Shown piece by piece: positions 16,683-25,548 of a stretch of 64,000 nucleotides of DNA (its first letter is position 1; each line of letters starts with the position of its first letter). The notes under the pieces were generated by a model. The model was not told where the DNA came from. It did not search any database and saw nothing but the letters and a program-made list of their open reading frames with translations. The stretch spans positions 48,304 to 112,303 of the forward strand of contig JAKSMW010000002.1 in NCBI GenBank assembly GCA_024400395.1. The letters are read 5' to 3'. The translations under genes were made by a program, and so were the position numbers. This DNA is from Bacteroidales bacterium. GTDB taxonomy: Bacteria > Bacteroidota > Bacteroidia > Bacteroidales > F082.

Positions 16683-16690
16683 TACTTTTG
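16683..16690 (+). promoter_or_regulatory. -7 promoter box for the DUF4143 ATPase gene
   Basis: TACTTTTG (TAnnTTTG), 28 nt downstream of the last 33-bp repeat and 17 nt upstream of the ATG at 16708. Confidence 0.6.
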
Positions 16691-16707
16691 CAGCAAAAAA
16701 AATCACG

Positions 16708-18078
16708 ATGCTATACAGAAAATTTACGACCGAAATTGAAGACTTTCTGAAGAAAGAACCACATAAAATATTGATGGTCAATGGCGCACGACAGATTGGC
16801 AAATCATACATAATAAGATTTGTCTGTAAAAATCTGTTTAAGAATTACGTTGAAATCAATCTGAAAGAAGACATGGAAGGCGATCGGATTTTTTCAGAGG
16901 TTCAAACGACGCAAGATTTCTACATTCAGTTAGGCATCGCTGCTGGCAAAAAATTAGGGAAAAAAGAAGACACAATCATTTTCCTCGATGAGATACAGGC
17001 GTATCCGCATCTGATGACGATGTTGAAATTTCTCAATCAGGAAGGCCGCTATCGTTACATTTGCAGTGGCTCGCAACTCGGCATCGCATTGAAGCAGACA
17101 CCGTCAACGCCGATGGGAAGCATCGCCATAAAACAGATGTATCCTCTTGATTTTGAAGAATTTCTGCTTGCGCTGAACGTCAGTCAGAACACGATTGACT
17201 CGATGAGGGAACAATTTTACAACGAGCAGCCGTTGAGCGAGCCGCTTCATAATTACATTATGAAAATGTTCCAATATTACCTTTTGGTCGGCGGTTTGCC
17301 TGACCCGGTGAATCATTTTGTCGCGACGCAAAACATCCAGCATGTGCGCAACGCCCAGAGAGACATCATCGAACTTTACAAGATTGACGCTTCGCAATAC
17401 GACGATGAACGCAGACTGAAGATCCGCAGAATATACGATCTCATTCCAAGCAACCTTGAAAACAAGAAGAAGCGCGTCGTCTTCAATGAGATTGAAAACA
17501 AGAAAGGCAAATATCACAACAATTACGGCGAAGAGTTTGATTATCTGACGGCCTCGGGCGTGGCGATTGACGTGAGAGCCATCAGCAACCCGCATTTCCC
17601 GTTGAGGGAGTCGGAGAAGAAAAACCTGCTCAAACTTTACCTCAATGATGTCGGGCTGCTGACATTGGCACTTTATGACTTGAATGTCAACGCAATACTC
17701 AACGAAGAGAAAAGCATCAACCTCGGAACCGTCTATGAGTCGGTCGTGGCGCAGGAGCTGCACGCCCACGGTTTCCCGATGTTTTATTACGACAACAAGA
17801 AACTCGGGGAGGTCGATTTCCTGATTGACGACTTCAACTCACTGTCGGTCTTGCCGATAGAGGTGAAGTCGGGGAAGGACTATTACATCCACAGCGCGCT
17901 CAACACTTTCATCGGGAAGCCCGATTACAACGTGAAGAAAGGCTTAATTTTCAACAGCAAAAGAGAGGTGACGAAAAAAAACGGAGCCGTCTATATGCCG
18001 GTTTATTACTCTATGTTCCTGGATCACAATGTCAAAGAGGCTGATATGGTTTTGAAGCTGCCGGAGTTGCCAGAATAA
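16708..18078 (+). CDS. AAA ATPase with DUF4143 C-terminal domain
   Basis: A 456-residue P-loop ATPase of the AAA_14/DUF4143 family, abundant in Bacteroidetes and without a firm function. Walker A is GARQIGKS (26-33), Walker B is IIFLDEIQ (90-97) and a sensor-like CSGSQLG follows at ~122. The DUF4143 part contains FQYYLLVGGLPD and, near residues 370-395, GEVDFLID...LPIEVKSGK, which resembles a PD-(D/E)xK nuclease core. The ATG at 16708 is chosen because it follows the -7 box; the frame is open further upstream through the 33-bp repeats. It stands alone, converging on the M28 peptidase gene. Confidence 0.85.
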   Translation: MLYRKFTTEIEDFLKKEPHKILMVNGARQIGKSYIIRFVCKNLFKNYVEINLKEDMEGDRIFSEVQTTQDFYIQLGIAAGKKLGKKEDTIIFLDEIQAYPHLMTMLKFLNQEGRYRYICSGSQLGIALKQTPSTPMGSIAIKQMYPLDFEEFLLALNVSQNTIDSMREQFYNEQPLSEPLHNYIMKMFQYYLLVGGLPDPVNHFVATQNIQHVRNAQRDIIELYKIDASQYDDERRLKIRRIYDLIPSNLENKKKRVVFNEIENKKGKYHNNYGEEFDYLTASGVAIDVRAISNPHFPLRESEKKNLLKLYLNDVGLLTLALYDLNVNAILNEEKSINLGTVYESVVAQELHAHGFPMFYYDNKKLGEVDFLIDDFNSLSVLPIEVKSGKDYYIHSALNTFIGKPDYNVKKGLIFNSKREVTKKNGAVYMPVYYSMFLDHNVKEADMVLKLPELPE

Positions 18079-18103
18079 TCCAACATCAATCTCTGCATGA
18101 ATT

Positions 18104-20080
18104 TTATTCAACCACAATCCTCTTCGCTATCGACTGCGAGCCTTTTGTCACTTTGAGAAAATAAATCCCGGAAGGAAGTGATGATATGTCGATATTGCCA
18201 TTTTCAAAATATTGATATTCATACACTTTAGTTCCCATCAGATTATAAATCGAAACGTTGTATTGACCCTCAATGTCGGTAAATATTTCAATAAGCGATG
18301 ATGCCGGATTCGGGCAAATCTCAACTTTGTTAAATGTAACATATTTATTTTCAGTTACATCCAAAAACGAATAATCTATTGTAAAATTGTCGATGATTAT
18401 TTTGGCACTTTTCTTTTCGCCATCTCTTTCATAAAGCGAATTGCTCAAATCTTCAACAAGAAACCTGATTTGGACGTATTGTTCGCCGATGAAATTATTC
18501 AGAGACACCTCTCTGTGTTTCCACATTGAAGAAGAAGATTCAACAGCATCCAGCTTATGCCAATGAACCCTGTCGGTTGTAGCTTCAACCATAAAATGAT
18601 ACATTTGGTATGGCAAATAGCCGAAATTATTTTGATAGCCGTTGCCTTTAAGATAATAATCAAAAGCCAATGTTGCATTCGGCGACGCACTTGGTATTGA
18701 AAACCAATCAGTTTCAGCGTATGTAAAATAATCACGCGGCATTTGGGATACGTTGGCGAGTGCATGATTGCCGTAGGGTGTGTCATCATTCAGTTTCCAC
18801 AGAGTGTCATAAAACACGAAACCGTCGGTGTTTTCCTCAAAGTCGTTGAAGAACGGAAGCGTCAGAGATTGTGTCACGTGCATCCTGTCGTGATTCGACT
18901 CAAGAGTCTCGGAGCCGTCAGGAAGAACCGCAACGACATGATATTCATGTATTTCGCCATCATCGGCTTCATAATCCTCATAATGATTTTCCGTTAATTC
19001 GGCGATAAGTTCGTTGTCTTTGAACAATTTATATGAAGATGCGTCGGCCGCTTCATCCCATCTGACATTTATCTTCTGTCCGTCGCATGTCGCGGCGAGG
19101 TTCTGCGGCGGCAGCGTCCCGTTGGCAAGCTCGATGGTGGCGGCCATTGTCGCCTGCACGAAAGCACGGGCGAGTGCGAAGTTGTTAAAGCCGTTACCTA
19201 TCGTATCGCAAGCCCTATGATAACAAGGATTTTGTTGAATGTATTCTATATCACCGATATACAACGCCGGATATTCATACAGGAAGAAACAGTGGTGGTC
19301 GCCGGCGCCGGTCTCCCCTTCAGTCTTCCAGCCTGTCGGAGTCTCCGGGAGGTAAAGATTCGCGACATTCACGTAGAAGTCGTAGAGGTTTCTGCTTCCG
19401 TGATAACAGCTCGTGAACATCCTGATTGTGTCAAATTCAGGCGGATACCATCCTAACATGTCGAGGTTGAAGACTCCGAGGATGTTCATGTTCTGGCGGG
19501 CGCATTCCTTGGAATATTCCAATGCGCCGATCTGTCCGTCCTCCTCCACATTGAAGTTGATGTAGATTATCGAGCGGTCGAAGGAGTATTGGCTTAAAAC
19601 CCTTGCTATTTCAAGCACTCCAGCCGTGCCTGATGCGTTATCGTCGGCGCCGGGACCGTCCGGGTGGTCGTAATGCGACGACACGACGACATATTCATCG
19701 GGATATTTCGTGCCGCGCTGGATCGCCACCACATTGCCGGCATCCAAAGTGTCGTTGTTGGGATAGTCGGCGAAGAAATAAAACACCGACGGGTCGAGAC
19801 CGACCGACTCGTATTGCTCAACGAGCCAGTTTTGCGTGAGAAGCGCTTCGGGCGAGTAGGCGTCGCGCACATACTGCTGCATCCATGCGACACTGTTATA
19901 TATCGCCACTGTGTCAACCTCATTGATAATCTGTTGAATTTCAGGATTAATATCGGTTACATTAGGATAAGTCTGCGTCCTGTTCCCCTTATTGTCTATA
20001 AGCTCCATGTAATAATGACCTTGCGGGAAAGCCGTTGCCACAGCCATCAGCAGCAATGAAAAGAGTATTGTTTTCTTCAT
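18104..20080 (-). CDS. T9SS-secreted M28 family zinc aminopeptidase
   Basis: A 658-residue secreted peptidase. A signal peptide (~1-19) precedes an M28 catalytic domain with zinc motifs SSHYDHP (H136), GADDNASG (D147), FNVEEDG (E179/E180), NLDMLGW (D207) and a final His in NPCYHRACDT. These indicate a two-zinc aminopeptidase. A fibronectin-III-like segment (~325-400) and a beta-sandwich follow, then a T9SS sorting domain from ICPNPASS to the end (SGIYFLKVTKGSQSIAKRIVVE). The protein is therefore predicted to cross the outer membrane by T9SS and be surface-attached or released, and to feed peptide uptake. Confidence 0.9.
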   Translation of the reverse strand: MKKTILFSLLLMAVATAFPQGHYYMELIDNKGNRTQTYPNVTDINPEIQQIINEVDTVAIYNSVAWMQQYVRDAYSPEALLTQNWLVEQYESVGLDPSVFYFFADYPNNDTLDAGNVVAIQRGTKYPDEYVVVSSHYDHPDGPGADDNASGTAGVLEIARVLSQYSFDRSIIYINFNVEEDGQIGALEYSKECARQNMNILGVFNLDMLGWYPPEFDTIRMFTSCYHGSRNLYDFYVNVANLYLPETPTGWKTEGETGAGDHHCFFLYEYPALYIGDIEYIQQNPCYHRACDTIGNGFNNFALARAFVQATMAATIELANGTLPPQNLAATCDGQKINVRWDEAADASSYKLFKDNELIAELTENHYEDYEADDGEIHEYHVVAVLPDGSETLESNHDRMHVTQSLTLPFFNDFEENTDGFVFYDTLWKLNDDTPYGNHALANVSQMPRDYFTYAETDWFSIPSASPNATLAFDYYLKGNGYQNNFGYLPYQMYHFMVEATTDRVHWHKLDAVESSSSMWKHREVSLNNFIGEQYVQIRFLVEDLSNSLYERDGEKKSAKIIIDNFTIDYSFLDVTENKYVTFNKVEICPNPASSLIEIFTDIEGQYNVSIYNLMGTKVYEYQYFENGNIDISSLPSGIYFLKVTKGSQSIAKRIVVE

Positions 20081-20109
20081 GACTTTGAATTTTTGTTATT
20101 ATTTCGTTG

Positions 20110-20117
20110 CAAAATTA
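20110..20117 (-). promoter_or_regulatory. -7 promoter box for the M28 peptidase gene
   Basis: TAATTTTG on the minus strand, 29 nt upstream of the ATG at 20080. Confidence 0.55.
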
Positions 20118-20144
20118 TTAAAAACATCCGAAATGTCAATGGGT

Positions 20145-20170
20145 AAAACCCTAAAACATGATAGGGTTTT
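20145..20170 (-). terminator. Hairpin downstream of the FAD/Fe-S oxidase gene
   Basis: AAAACCCTA (20145-20153) pairs perfectly with TAGGGTTTT (20162-20170) around an 8-nt loop. It lies ~107 nt past the oxidase stop and before the M28 promoter. The U residues are part of the stem, so termination strength is uncertain. Confidence 0.45.
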
Positions 20171-20200
20171 AGGAAGAATTTTCAAATACTCGGAATAATT

Positions 20201-20217
20201 TACAGGAAAAGTCGATT
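20201..20217 (+). repeat. Solo copy of the AGGAAAAGTCGATT repeat
   Basis: TACAGGAAAAGTCGATT differs by one base from the four tandem units at 16540-16655 and has the same AT-rich flank. It sits in the gap between the M28 and oxidase genes. Confidence 0.6.
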
Positions 20218-20276
20218 ATTTCATAGCAATTTTTAGTTAAGAGTTAAGACAACTTCACTCTCAAAACTCCAAACTC

Positions 20277-23186
20277 TCACTTCAGCATCTTTTCCAGCAC
20301 CTCTATCGGATGCACCGCCTTGACGCCTGTCCCGTCCAAGATTTGCTGCCGACATGACGTTCCGGGCGCAGCAACGATTGTCGGAATTACATTATCAGAA
20401 TTTGAAACCGCCTTGCGCACCGTCGGAAAAAGAACCATCTCGCCGATGGCGATTGATGTCTTGTAATGCTCCTTCTCGTAACCGAACGAGCCGGCCATCC
20501 CGCAGCAACCGCTCGGAATGACATTGATTTTTGCGTTTTTGATAATCCTCAATGCCGAAACGGTCTTCTCCACCCCCACCAACGATTTCTGATGGCAGTG
20601 TCCGTGAAGCCAGATTTCGACTTTGTCATCTTTGAAGTCATTAGAAGTGATGTTGCCTTTCGCAATCTCTTTGGTCAGAAACTCGTCGAAAAGCAGACAG
20701 TTCTTCGCAAGTCTTTTCGCTTCATCGCGCATCTCCGCCGGAACCAAGTCAGGGTATTCATCACGGAACGAAAGTATGCACGACGGCTCGATGCCGACAA
20801 GCGGAGTCTCATCACTAACTATTGATTTCAAAAGACTTACGTTCTTTATCGCAAACTTTTTCGCAAGTTTCAGGCAGCCTTTTGAGATTGCGGCTCGACC
20901 GCTCTCAACGTGTTTCGGCACTTCGACATCGTAGCCGAGACTGAGCAGCAGTTTTGCGAATGTCAGACCGAGTTCAGCCTCCTGAAGGTTTGTGAACTCG
21001 TCGGCGAAGAGCAGCACATTCCCTTTCGACCTGCGGTATTCTTTCTTCATGCGCTCCATCTTGACCAAAGTGCGCATCGTCTTGCGGCTCAATGCCGGAA
21101 TGTCGCGCTCGGTCGAAAACTGCACTATCTTCTTGATAATGTTTGATGTGAGTTTGTTTTTCGCAAAGAAGTTATATATCGGCCACACGCAATGTCCGAG
21201 TTGCTCAATCATTGCCATCCTCGCAACCGCGAACGAGCGGAACGGCGTGCCTTCCTTGTCGTAAATCTGTTGCAGCACCTCCGACCTTATGCGCGTCATA
21301 TCGACGTTCGACGGACACTCCGCCTTGCAGCCCTTGCATGCGAGACAGGAATACAACATCTCTTCAAGTTCGTGAGCGTCAACGACTTTGCCGTCGATAC
21401 CGTTTGTCAGCACTTCGCGCAAAATGTTGGAACGCGCACGTGTCGTCATGAGTTCATCGCGCGAGACCTTGAACGCGGGGCACATCGTTCCGCCGATGAG
21501 GTTCGACTTGCGGCAGTCGCCCGCGCCGTTGCATTGCTCGATGGAACACATCAGAGCGTGTGTCTGCGAACGCACCCCACTCACGCCTTCAACCCTGCAC
21601 TCGTCGAAGGCGGCACGCCAGTTGAAATATGTCTTGTCGGAAGCGAGGATTTTCTCCAACTCGTATTTTTGTCCGGCTTCAAAACGCAGAAACCCGTCCA
21701 TCGGCGGCGCGTCAACGATTTTACCGGCATTGAAGACGCCATCGGGGTCCCAGCACTTCTTCACCTCGCGCATCATCTGATAGCATTCGTCGCCGTACAT
21801 CAGCGGGATGAACTCGCCGCGCAGCCGTCCATCGCCGTGTTCGCCGCTCAGACTGCCTTTGTGCTTCTTCACGAGTTTCGCGGTCTCCTCCGCCACCTCA
21901 CGGAACATCCTCCTGCCCTCCTCCACCTTTATATTAATAATAGGGCGGAGATGCAGCTCGCCAGTGCTGATATGGCCGTAATACACGCAGCTCAAGTTGA
22001 GGCGTTCGAGCATTGCGGCAAAGTCTTTCATATATGCAGGCAACCGTTCCGGCGCGACGGCGGTGTCTTCGATGACGCCTATAGGTTTCGCGTCACCTTT
22101 CATCCCGCTCAGGACGCCGAGACCGGCCTTGCGCAACGCCCACACCCTGTTGACGTCAGCGCCGTAAACGCGCGTGCAGGTGTAAGCGAGACCGCTTTCA
22201 AGTAGTTCTTTTTCGAGAGCATCGGCGTTAGAGTCCATGTCGGCGCCGTTGAACTCGGAGATGAGCAGCGCGGCGGGATCGCCTTCGACGAAGAAACGGT
22301 TTCGCTGCGCCTCGACGTTGCCTTTGCTCAATTCGAGAATCTTGCCGTCCATCAACTCGATGGCGACAGGATTGTGTTTTAGCGCGATGAGGTTCGCCTC
22401 AAAACTCGCCTCCAATGACTTGCAATGGGCGCAAAGCACCATGTTCTCCTTCGGCGGCAACACGTCAAGACTGACTTTTATCTCGGTGATGAAGCACAAC
22501 GTCCCTTCGCTCCCGCAGATGAGTTTGCAAAGGTCAATGCGTTCATTTTCAATAGCTTCGTCGATGGCATAGCCGCAGCTTCTCCGGCGAAGCGATTTAT
22601 CGGGGAAGTTCTCCTCAATGAGTTTCCGCGTTTCGGGATTGGTTTTCCACGTTTCGAGTTGCGAATAGATTGCGTTTTCGAGTTCGCCGTCACCGCGATT
22701 GTCGGTGTCGAAAAACGAGCCGTCAGCGAGGAAGCCTTTGATTTGCAGCACATGATGACGCGTGCTTCTGTATATCAGCGAATGCGTGCCGCACGAGTTG
22801 TTGCCGGTCATTCCGCCGATGCAGCAGCGGTTGCTCGTTGATGTCTCCGGGCTGAAAAACAATCCGTGAGGCTTCAGTGCGATGTTCAGCTCGTCGCGCA
22901 CCACACCAGGTTCCACCCTCGCCCACTTCTCGGCGGCGTTAATCTCCAAGATATGATTGAAATTCTTGCTTATATCGACAACGATGCCGTTTCCGACAAC
23001 CTGTCCGGCGATGGAAGTGCCGCCGGCACGAGGAATCAAGCAAGTGTGATTTTCTTTTGCAAATTTTATAAGTTCCTGAATATCAGTAATATTTTCAGGA
23101 TAAGCCACGCCTTGCGGCATCTCACGATATGCGCTGGCATCGGTGGCGTAAGCTATTTTATGAAGTGTATCGTTAAAAATTTTCAT
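20277..23186 (-). CDS. FAD-linked oxidase with Fe-S and CCG domains (GlcD-GlpC fusion)
   Basis: A 969-residue flavoprotein fusing a 2-hydroxyacid dehydrogenase and a GlpC-like electron-transfer unit. The N-terminal FAD domain has PRAGGTSIAGQ and TGNNSCGTHS; the FAD-oxidase C-terminal domain has YYGHISTGELHLRP and SGEHGDGRLRGEF. Two Fe-S clusters follow, with cysteines in CSIEQCNGAGDC and CLACKGCKAECP, then CCG domains (EPSCILSF, LHGHCHQKS, IPSGCCGMAGSFG). Likely substrates are D-lactate, D-2-hydroxyglutarate or glycolate, with electrons passed towards quinone. I start at MKIFND (23186), 16 nt after the toxin stop; the frame is open further upstream inside the toxin gene. Confidence 0.9.
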   Translation of the reverse strand: MKIFNDTLHKIAYATDASAYREMPQGVAYPENITDIQELIKFAKENHTCLIPRAGGTSIAGQVVGNGIVVDISKNFNHILEINAAEKWARVEPGVVRDELNIALKPHGLFFSPETSTSNRCCIGGMTGNNSCGTHSLIYRSTRHHVLQIKGFLADGSFFDTDNRGDGELENAIYSQLETWKTNPETRKLIEENFPDKSLRRRSCGYAIDEAIENERIDLCKLICGSEGTLCFITEIKVSLDVLPPKENMVLCAHCKSLEASFEANLIALKHNPVAIELMDGKILELSKGNVEAQRNRFFVEGDPAALLISEFNGADMDSNADALEKELLESGLAYTCTRVYGADVNRVWALRKAGLGVLSGMKGDAKPIGVIEDTAVAPERLPAYMKDFAAMLERLNLSCVYYGHISTGELHLRPIINIKVEEGRRMFREVAEETAKLVKKHKGSLSGEHGDGRLRGEFIPLMYGDECYQMMREVKKCWDPDGVFNAGKIVDAPPMDGFLRFEAGQKYELEKILASDKTYFNWRAAFDECRVEGVSGVRSQTHALMCSIEQCNGAGDCRKSNLIGGTMCPAFKVSRDELMTTRARSNILREVLTNGIDGKVVDAHELEEMLYSCLACKGCKAECPSNVDMTRIRSEVLQQIYDKEGTPFRSFAVARMAMIEQLGHCVWPIYNFFAKNKLTSNIIKKIVQFSTERDIPALSRKTMRTLVKMERMKKEYRRSKGNVLLFADEFTNLQEAELGLTFAKLLLSLGYDVEVPKHVESGRAAISKGCLKLAKKFAIKNVSLLKSIVSDETPLVGIEPSCILSFRDEYPDLVPAEMRDEAKRLAKNCLLFDEFLTKEIAKGNITSNDFKDDKVEIWLHGHCHQKSLVGVEKTVSALRIIKNAKINVIPSGCCGMAGSFGYEKEHYKTSIAIGEMVLFPTVRKAVSNSDNVIPTIVAAPGTSCRQQILDGTGVKAVHPIEVLEKMLK

Positions 23187-23202
23187 TATATGATGAGAGA
23201 AA

Positions 23203-23481
23203 CTATCTGTTTTTTCCAAACAAATCGCTATGAGAACCAACTCTGACAAGTTTTATTGTCGTTTCGACAACTTCATACCAAATCAACAACAGATCAGGTC
23301 TAATATGAGCTTCAATATTATCCTTATATTTACCTTTTAATTTGTGAGTCAAGTATTTATCAAATGGAAGCGTTCCCATCTCCTCCAAAATTCCAAGGGC
23401 TGTCATAACCTTATTCTTATCAGATTCTGACAAAGACTTGTAATCTTTTTTAAATTGAGTGGAAGCTTCAAGTCTATACAT
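23203..23481 (-). CDS. YafQ/RelE-type mRNA interferase toxin
   Basis: A 92-residue type II toxin of the RelE/ParE superfamily, YafQ group, predicted to cut mRNA on the ribosome. Visible family features are FKKDYKSL at the N-terminus, HKLKGKYKDNIEAHI, PDLLLIWY and the C-terminal VRVGSHSDLF. I start at MYRLEAS (23481), leaving one base after the antitoxin stop; an earlier in-frame ATG at 23502 would overlap the antitoxin gene. The next gene downstream, the large FAD oxidase, starts 16 nt later and may share the transcript. Confidence 0.85.
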   Translation of the reverse strand: MYRLEASTQFKKDYKSLSESDKNKVMTALGILEEMGTLPFDKYLTHKLKGKYKDNIEAHIRPDLLLIWYEVVETTIKLVRVGSHSDLFGKNR

Positions 23482-23482
23482 A

Positions 23483-23686
23483 TCAACTATTAAGATAATC
23501 AAACATATCCTGTAAATTACTGGCTTTGAATGTCTTACCAGATTTTACATCTTCTATTGCCTTTTTGGTTTCTTCATTCGGTTCTTCGTCCTTCATGATT
23601 TTAAACAAGCCCGTAGCCTCAATAAAATCAACGATGGCTCTCGCCACCTTATTCCTCTTGTCGTAACCTAATGTTATAGTCGTCAT
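23483..23686 (-). CDS. Antitoxin of the YafQ-type module
   Basis: A 67-residue protein upstream of and adjacent to the toxin gene, the normal antitoxin position. The N-terminus (MTTITLGYDKRNKVARAIVD) is compatible with a short ribbon or helix dimerisation region, and the C-terminus with a toxin-wrapping tail. No close family could be named. The identification rests on position, size and spacing. It has its own -7 box, where the complex probably autoregulates. Confidence 0.75.
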   Translation of the reverse strand: MTTITLGYDKRNKVARAIVDFIEATGLFKIMKDEEPNEETKKAIEDVKSGKTFKASNLQDMFDYLNS

Positions 23687-23706
23687 AGCTTTACTTTTAA
23701 TTTTTG

Positions 23707-23714
23707 CAAAAATA
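23707..23714 (-). promoter_or_regulatory. -7 promoter box for the toxin-antitoxin operon
   Basis: TATTTTTG on the minus strand, 20 nt upstream of the antitoxin ATG; divergent from the ABC operon promoter. Confidence 0.55.
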
Positions 23715-23745
23715 ATATTATTTTCGAAAATTTTTCACTTTTTTC

Positions 23746-23774
23746 TTGACATATTAAAATAAAGTGTATTTTTG
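23746..23774 (+). promoter_or_regulatory. Full promoter (-33 TTGAC, -7 TATTTTTG) of the ABC/GntR operon
   Basis: TTGAC at 23746-23750 and TATTTTTG at 23767-23774, separated by 16 nt, give a complete Bacteroidetes-type promoter. A perfect palindrome begins 3 nt after the -7 box. Confidence 0.7.
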
Positions 23775-23777
23775 CAG

Positions 23778-23797
23778 TGTATTAGTTATCTAATACA
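23778..23797. promoter_or_regulatory. Palindromic operator of the GntR (YtrA-type) regulator
   Basis: TGTATTAG-ttat-CTAATACA is a perfect 8+8 bp palindrome overlapping the predicted transcription start. Its form resembles YtrA-subfamily GntR operators, and the third gene of the operon encodes exactly that type of regulator, so autoregulation is the obvious reading. Confidence 0.75.
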
Positions 23798-23832
23798 GTT
23801 GATGAATAATAACACAACAAAAAATTCACAAT

Positions 23833-24654
23833 ATGATAAAAATCAACAGTTTAGACTTCAGTTACAAAAACACGCAAGTCTTCAAAAGCATCGATTTGGA
23901 ATTTCAAAAGGGTAACATCTACGGTCTCCTCGGCGAGAACGGAGTCGGAAAGACCACGCTTTTGAAAATTTTATGCGGCCTCCAGAGGCCCGACGGCGGC
24001 ATCTGCACGATCGACAACATGATACCGTCGGACAGAAAGCCGGAGTTCCTTCAGAACGTTTATTTCCTTCCGGAAGAAGTGATCACGGAAGACACGACGC
24101 CAGAGAAATACATCAAGAAAATCGGCGTTTTCTACCCGCGCTTCGACATGAATCTTTTCTACAAACTCGAAAAGGAACTTGAAGTCGATCCGAAGAAGAA
24201 GTTCAACGCCCTTTCTTACGGCCAGAAGAAAAAAACCTTATTAGCCTGCGCCCTCTCGCTGCGCACCGACTATCTGTTCTTGGACGAGCCAACCAACGGC
24301 CTCGACATCCCGTCGAAGGCGCTTTTCAGGAAAGTCATCGCCAACTACTGCACCGACGAATCGACAATCATCATCTCGACGCATCAGGTGAAAGACGTTG
24401 AGAACCTGATAGATCCGATCGTCATCCTCGACAACGACGATGTTTTGCTCAACGCGAGTTTCGCCGAAATAACGAAGAAAGTGTATTTTGAATACGGCCC
24501 GGAACGGCTGCCCGACGCACTTTATTCGGAGATGCTGCCGGGCGGCTACATCAACGTGATGCCCAACAGCGACGGCATCGAGAGCAACGTCAACATCGAG
24601 GCGCTCTTCAACGCGGTGATGAAAAACAAGGAGTTTTTTAAGGTAAACAGGTAA
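23833..24654 (+). CDS. ABC transporter ATP-binding protein (YtrB-like)
   Basis: A 273-residue ABC ATPase. Walker A is GENGVGKT (34-41), the signature is LSYGQKKK, Walker B and D-loop are YLFLDEPTNGLD, and the H-loop is STHQVKD. Together with the membrane protein encoded next it forms a probable exporter or antibiotic-sensing transporter, as in YtrA-type GntR operons of Firmicutes. A 58-nt 5' region contains the operator. Confidence 0.9.
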   Translation: MIKINSLDFSYKNTQVFKSIDLEFQKGNIYGLLGENGVGKTTLLKILCGLQRPDGGICTIDNMIPSDRKPEFLQNVYFLPEEVITEDTTPEKYIKKIGVFYPRFDMNLFYKLEKELEVDPKKKFNALSYGQKKKTLLACALSLRTDYLFLDEPTNGLDIPSKALFRKVIANYCTDESTIIISTHQVKDVENLIDPIVILDNDDVLLNASFAEITKKVYFEYGPERLPDALYSEMLPGGYINVMPNSDGIESNVNIEALFNAVMKNKEFFKVNR

Positions 24655-24691
24655 TTAGGTGATTAAGGTATTTAGTTTAAAAAATTGAATT

Positions 24692-25546
24692 ATGAACAAC
24701 ACATTAGATTTCAATAGATTAGGAAAAGTCATCCGCAGGGATGGCATGAATTTCATCCCGAATTTCGGATGGTCGTTAGTGATTTTATGGGCCATTCCAG
24801 TGGTCATCTGGCTCACCAGCTTCACATTCGTCAGCCAAGGCGGAGAAATAGTCACCGGCAGACTGCAAATGTTAAGATTCTTATCCACGATAGTGCTTAT
24901 CGGTGCACCGGCGAAGCTCTACAAAGACTGCAACGACCCGCGCAAAGGCATTCAATACGCCATGATGCCAGCTTCTTCGTTGGAGAAGTTCATCAGCATG
25001 TTCATTTTCTGCATCATCGTCACACCTATTATATATATGGCCGGTGCCGTCGCGCTCGACACCATCATGGCGGCCTTCCCCGGCAAGAACCCTTACGACG
25101 GCTTCATTTTCAAATCGTTGTTCAATGCGAAAGAGCAGAGCAAAGAAATATTAAACGCAATGGGGACCCCGTCAGAAATTTACGACTCCACTTGGAACTA
25201 TATTGACAACACATTGTCAGGGTTTAGCACTTACTTTTCAAAAATCCTGTCAATCATCTTTACAGCCTCCATTTTCATGTTCGGCAACATGATTTTCAAA
25301 AAAAGAAAAACCAGCAAAATGATTGGTATTCTTGTACTTATCTTCATTTTCGCAATGATATTATTCATCAAATGGATCATTAACCACGAAGATTTCATGG
25401 ATGAAATGGCAGATCAGGAACTCGCGAGGGAGTACATTTTCCATTTGATAAATAAAGCCACTTACATCGGGTGGGCAGTCTCAATAGTCATTTCCGGCGC
25501 GCTGCTCGGCCTGACATATCGTAAAATCAAAACTCAGAAATATTGA
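24692..25546 (+). CDS. ABC transporter permease subunit
   Basis: A 284-residue integral membrane protein with about six hydrophobic segments (for example WSLVILWAIPVVIWL, FIFCIIVTPIIYM, MIGILVLIFIFAMILFI, GWAVSIVISGALLGL). It has no strong family motif. Its position between an ABC ATPase and a GntR regulator identifies it as the membrane partner. The loop at ~125-185 is long and polar. The preceding intergenic gap contains a TTAGGTGATTAAGG-type dispersed repeat. Confidence 0.8.
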   Translation: MNNTLDFNRLGKVIRRDGMNFIPNFGWSLVILWAIPVVIWLTSFTFVSQGGEIVTGRLQMLRFLSTIVLIGAPAKLYKDCNDPRKGIQYAMMPASSLEKFISMFIFCIIVTPIIYMAGAVALDTIMAAFPGKNPYDGFIFKSLFNAKEQSKEILNAMGTPSEIYDSTWNYIDNTLSGFSTYFSKILSIIFTASIFMFGNMIFKKRKTSKMIGILVLIFIFAMILFIKWIINHEDFMDEMADQELAREYIFHLINKATYIGWAVSIVISGALLGLTYRKIKTQKY

Positions 25547-25548
25547 TT

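Noticed and set aside
16498-16707. A 70-residue N-terminal extension of the DUF4143 ATPase made of FYRKSRFF-type 11-residue repeats
   Set aside because: The -7 box at 16683-16690 lies downstream of the repeats, and the ATG at 16708 gives the usual family N-terminus, so the repeats are more likely DNA sites.
20910-22205. Long plus-strand frames opposite the FAD/Fe-S oxidase
   Set aside because: Shadows of a conserved minus-strand gene; no promoter or family motif.
23187-23249. Longer N-terminus for the FAD oxidase starting at 23249
   Set aside because: It would overlap the toxin gene, and the added residues do not look like the family; the ATG at 23186 fits the spacing.
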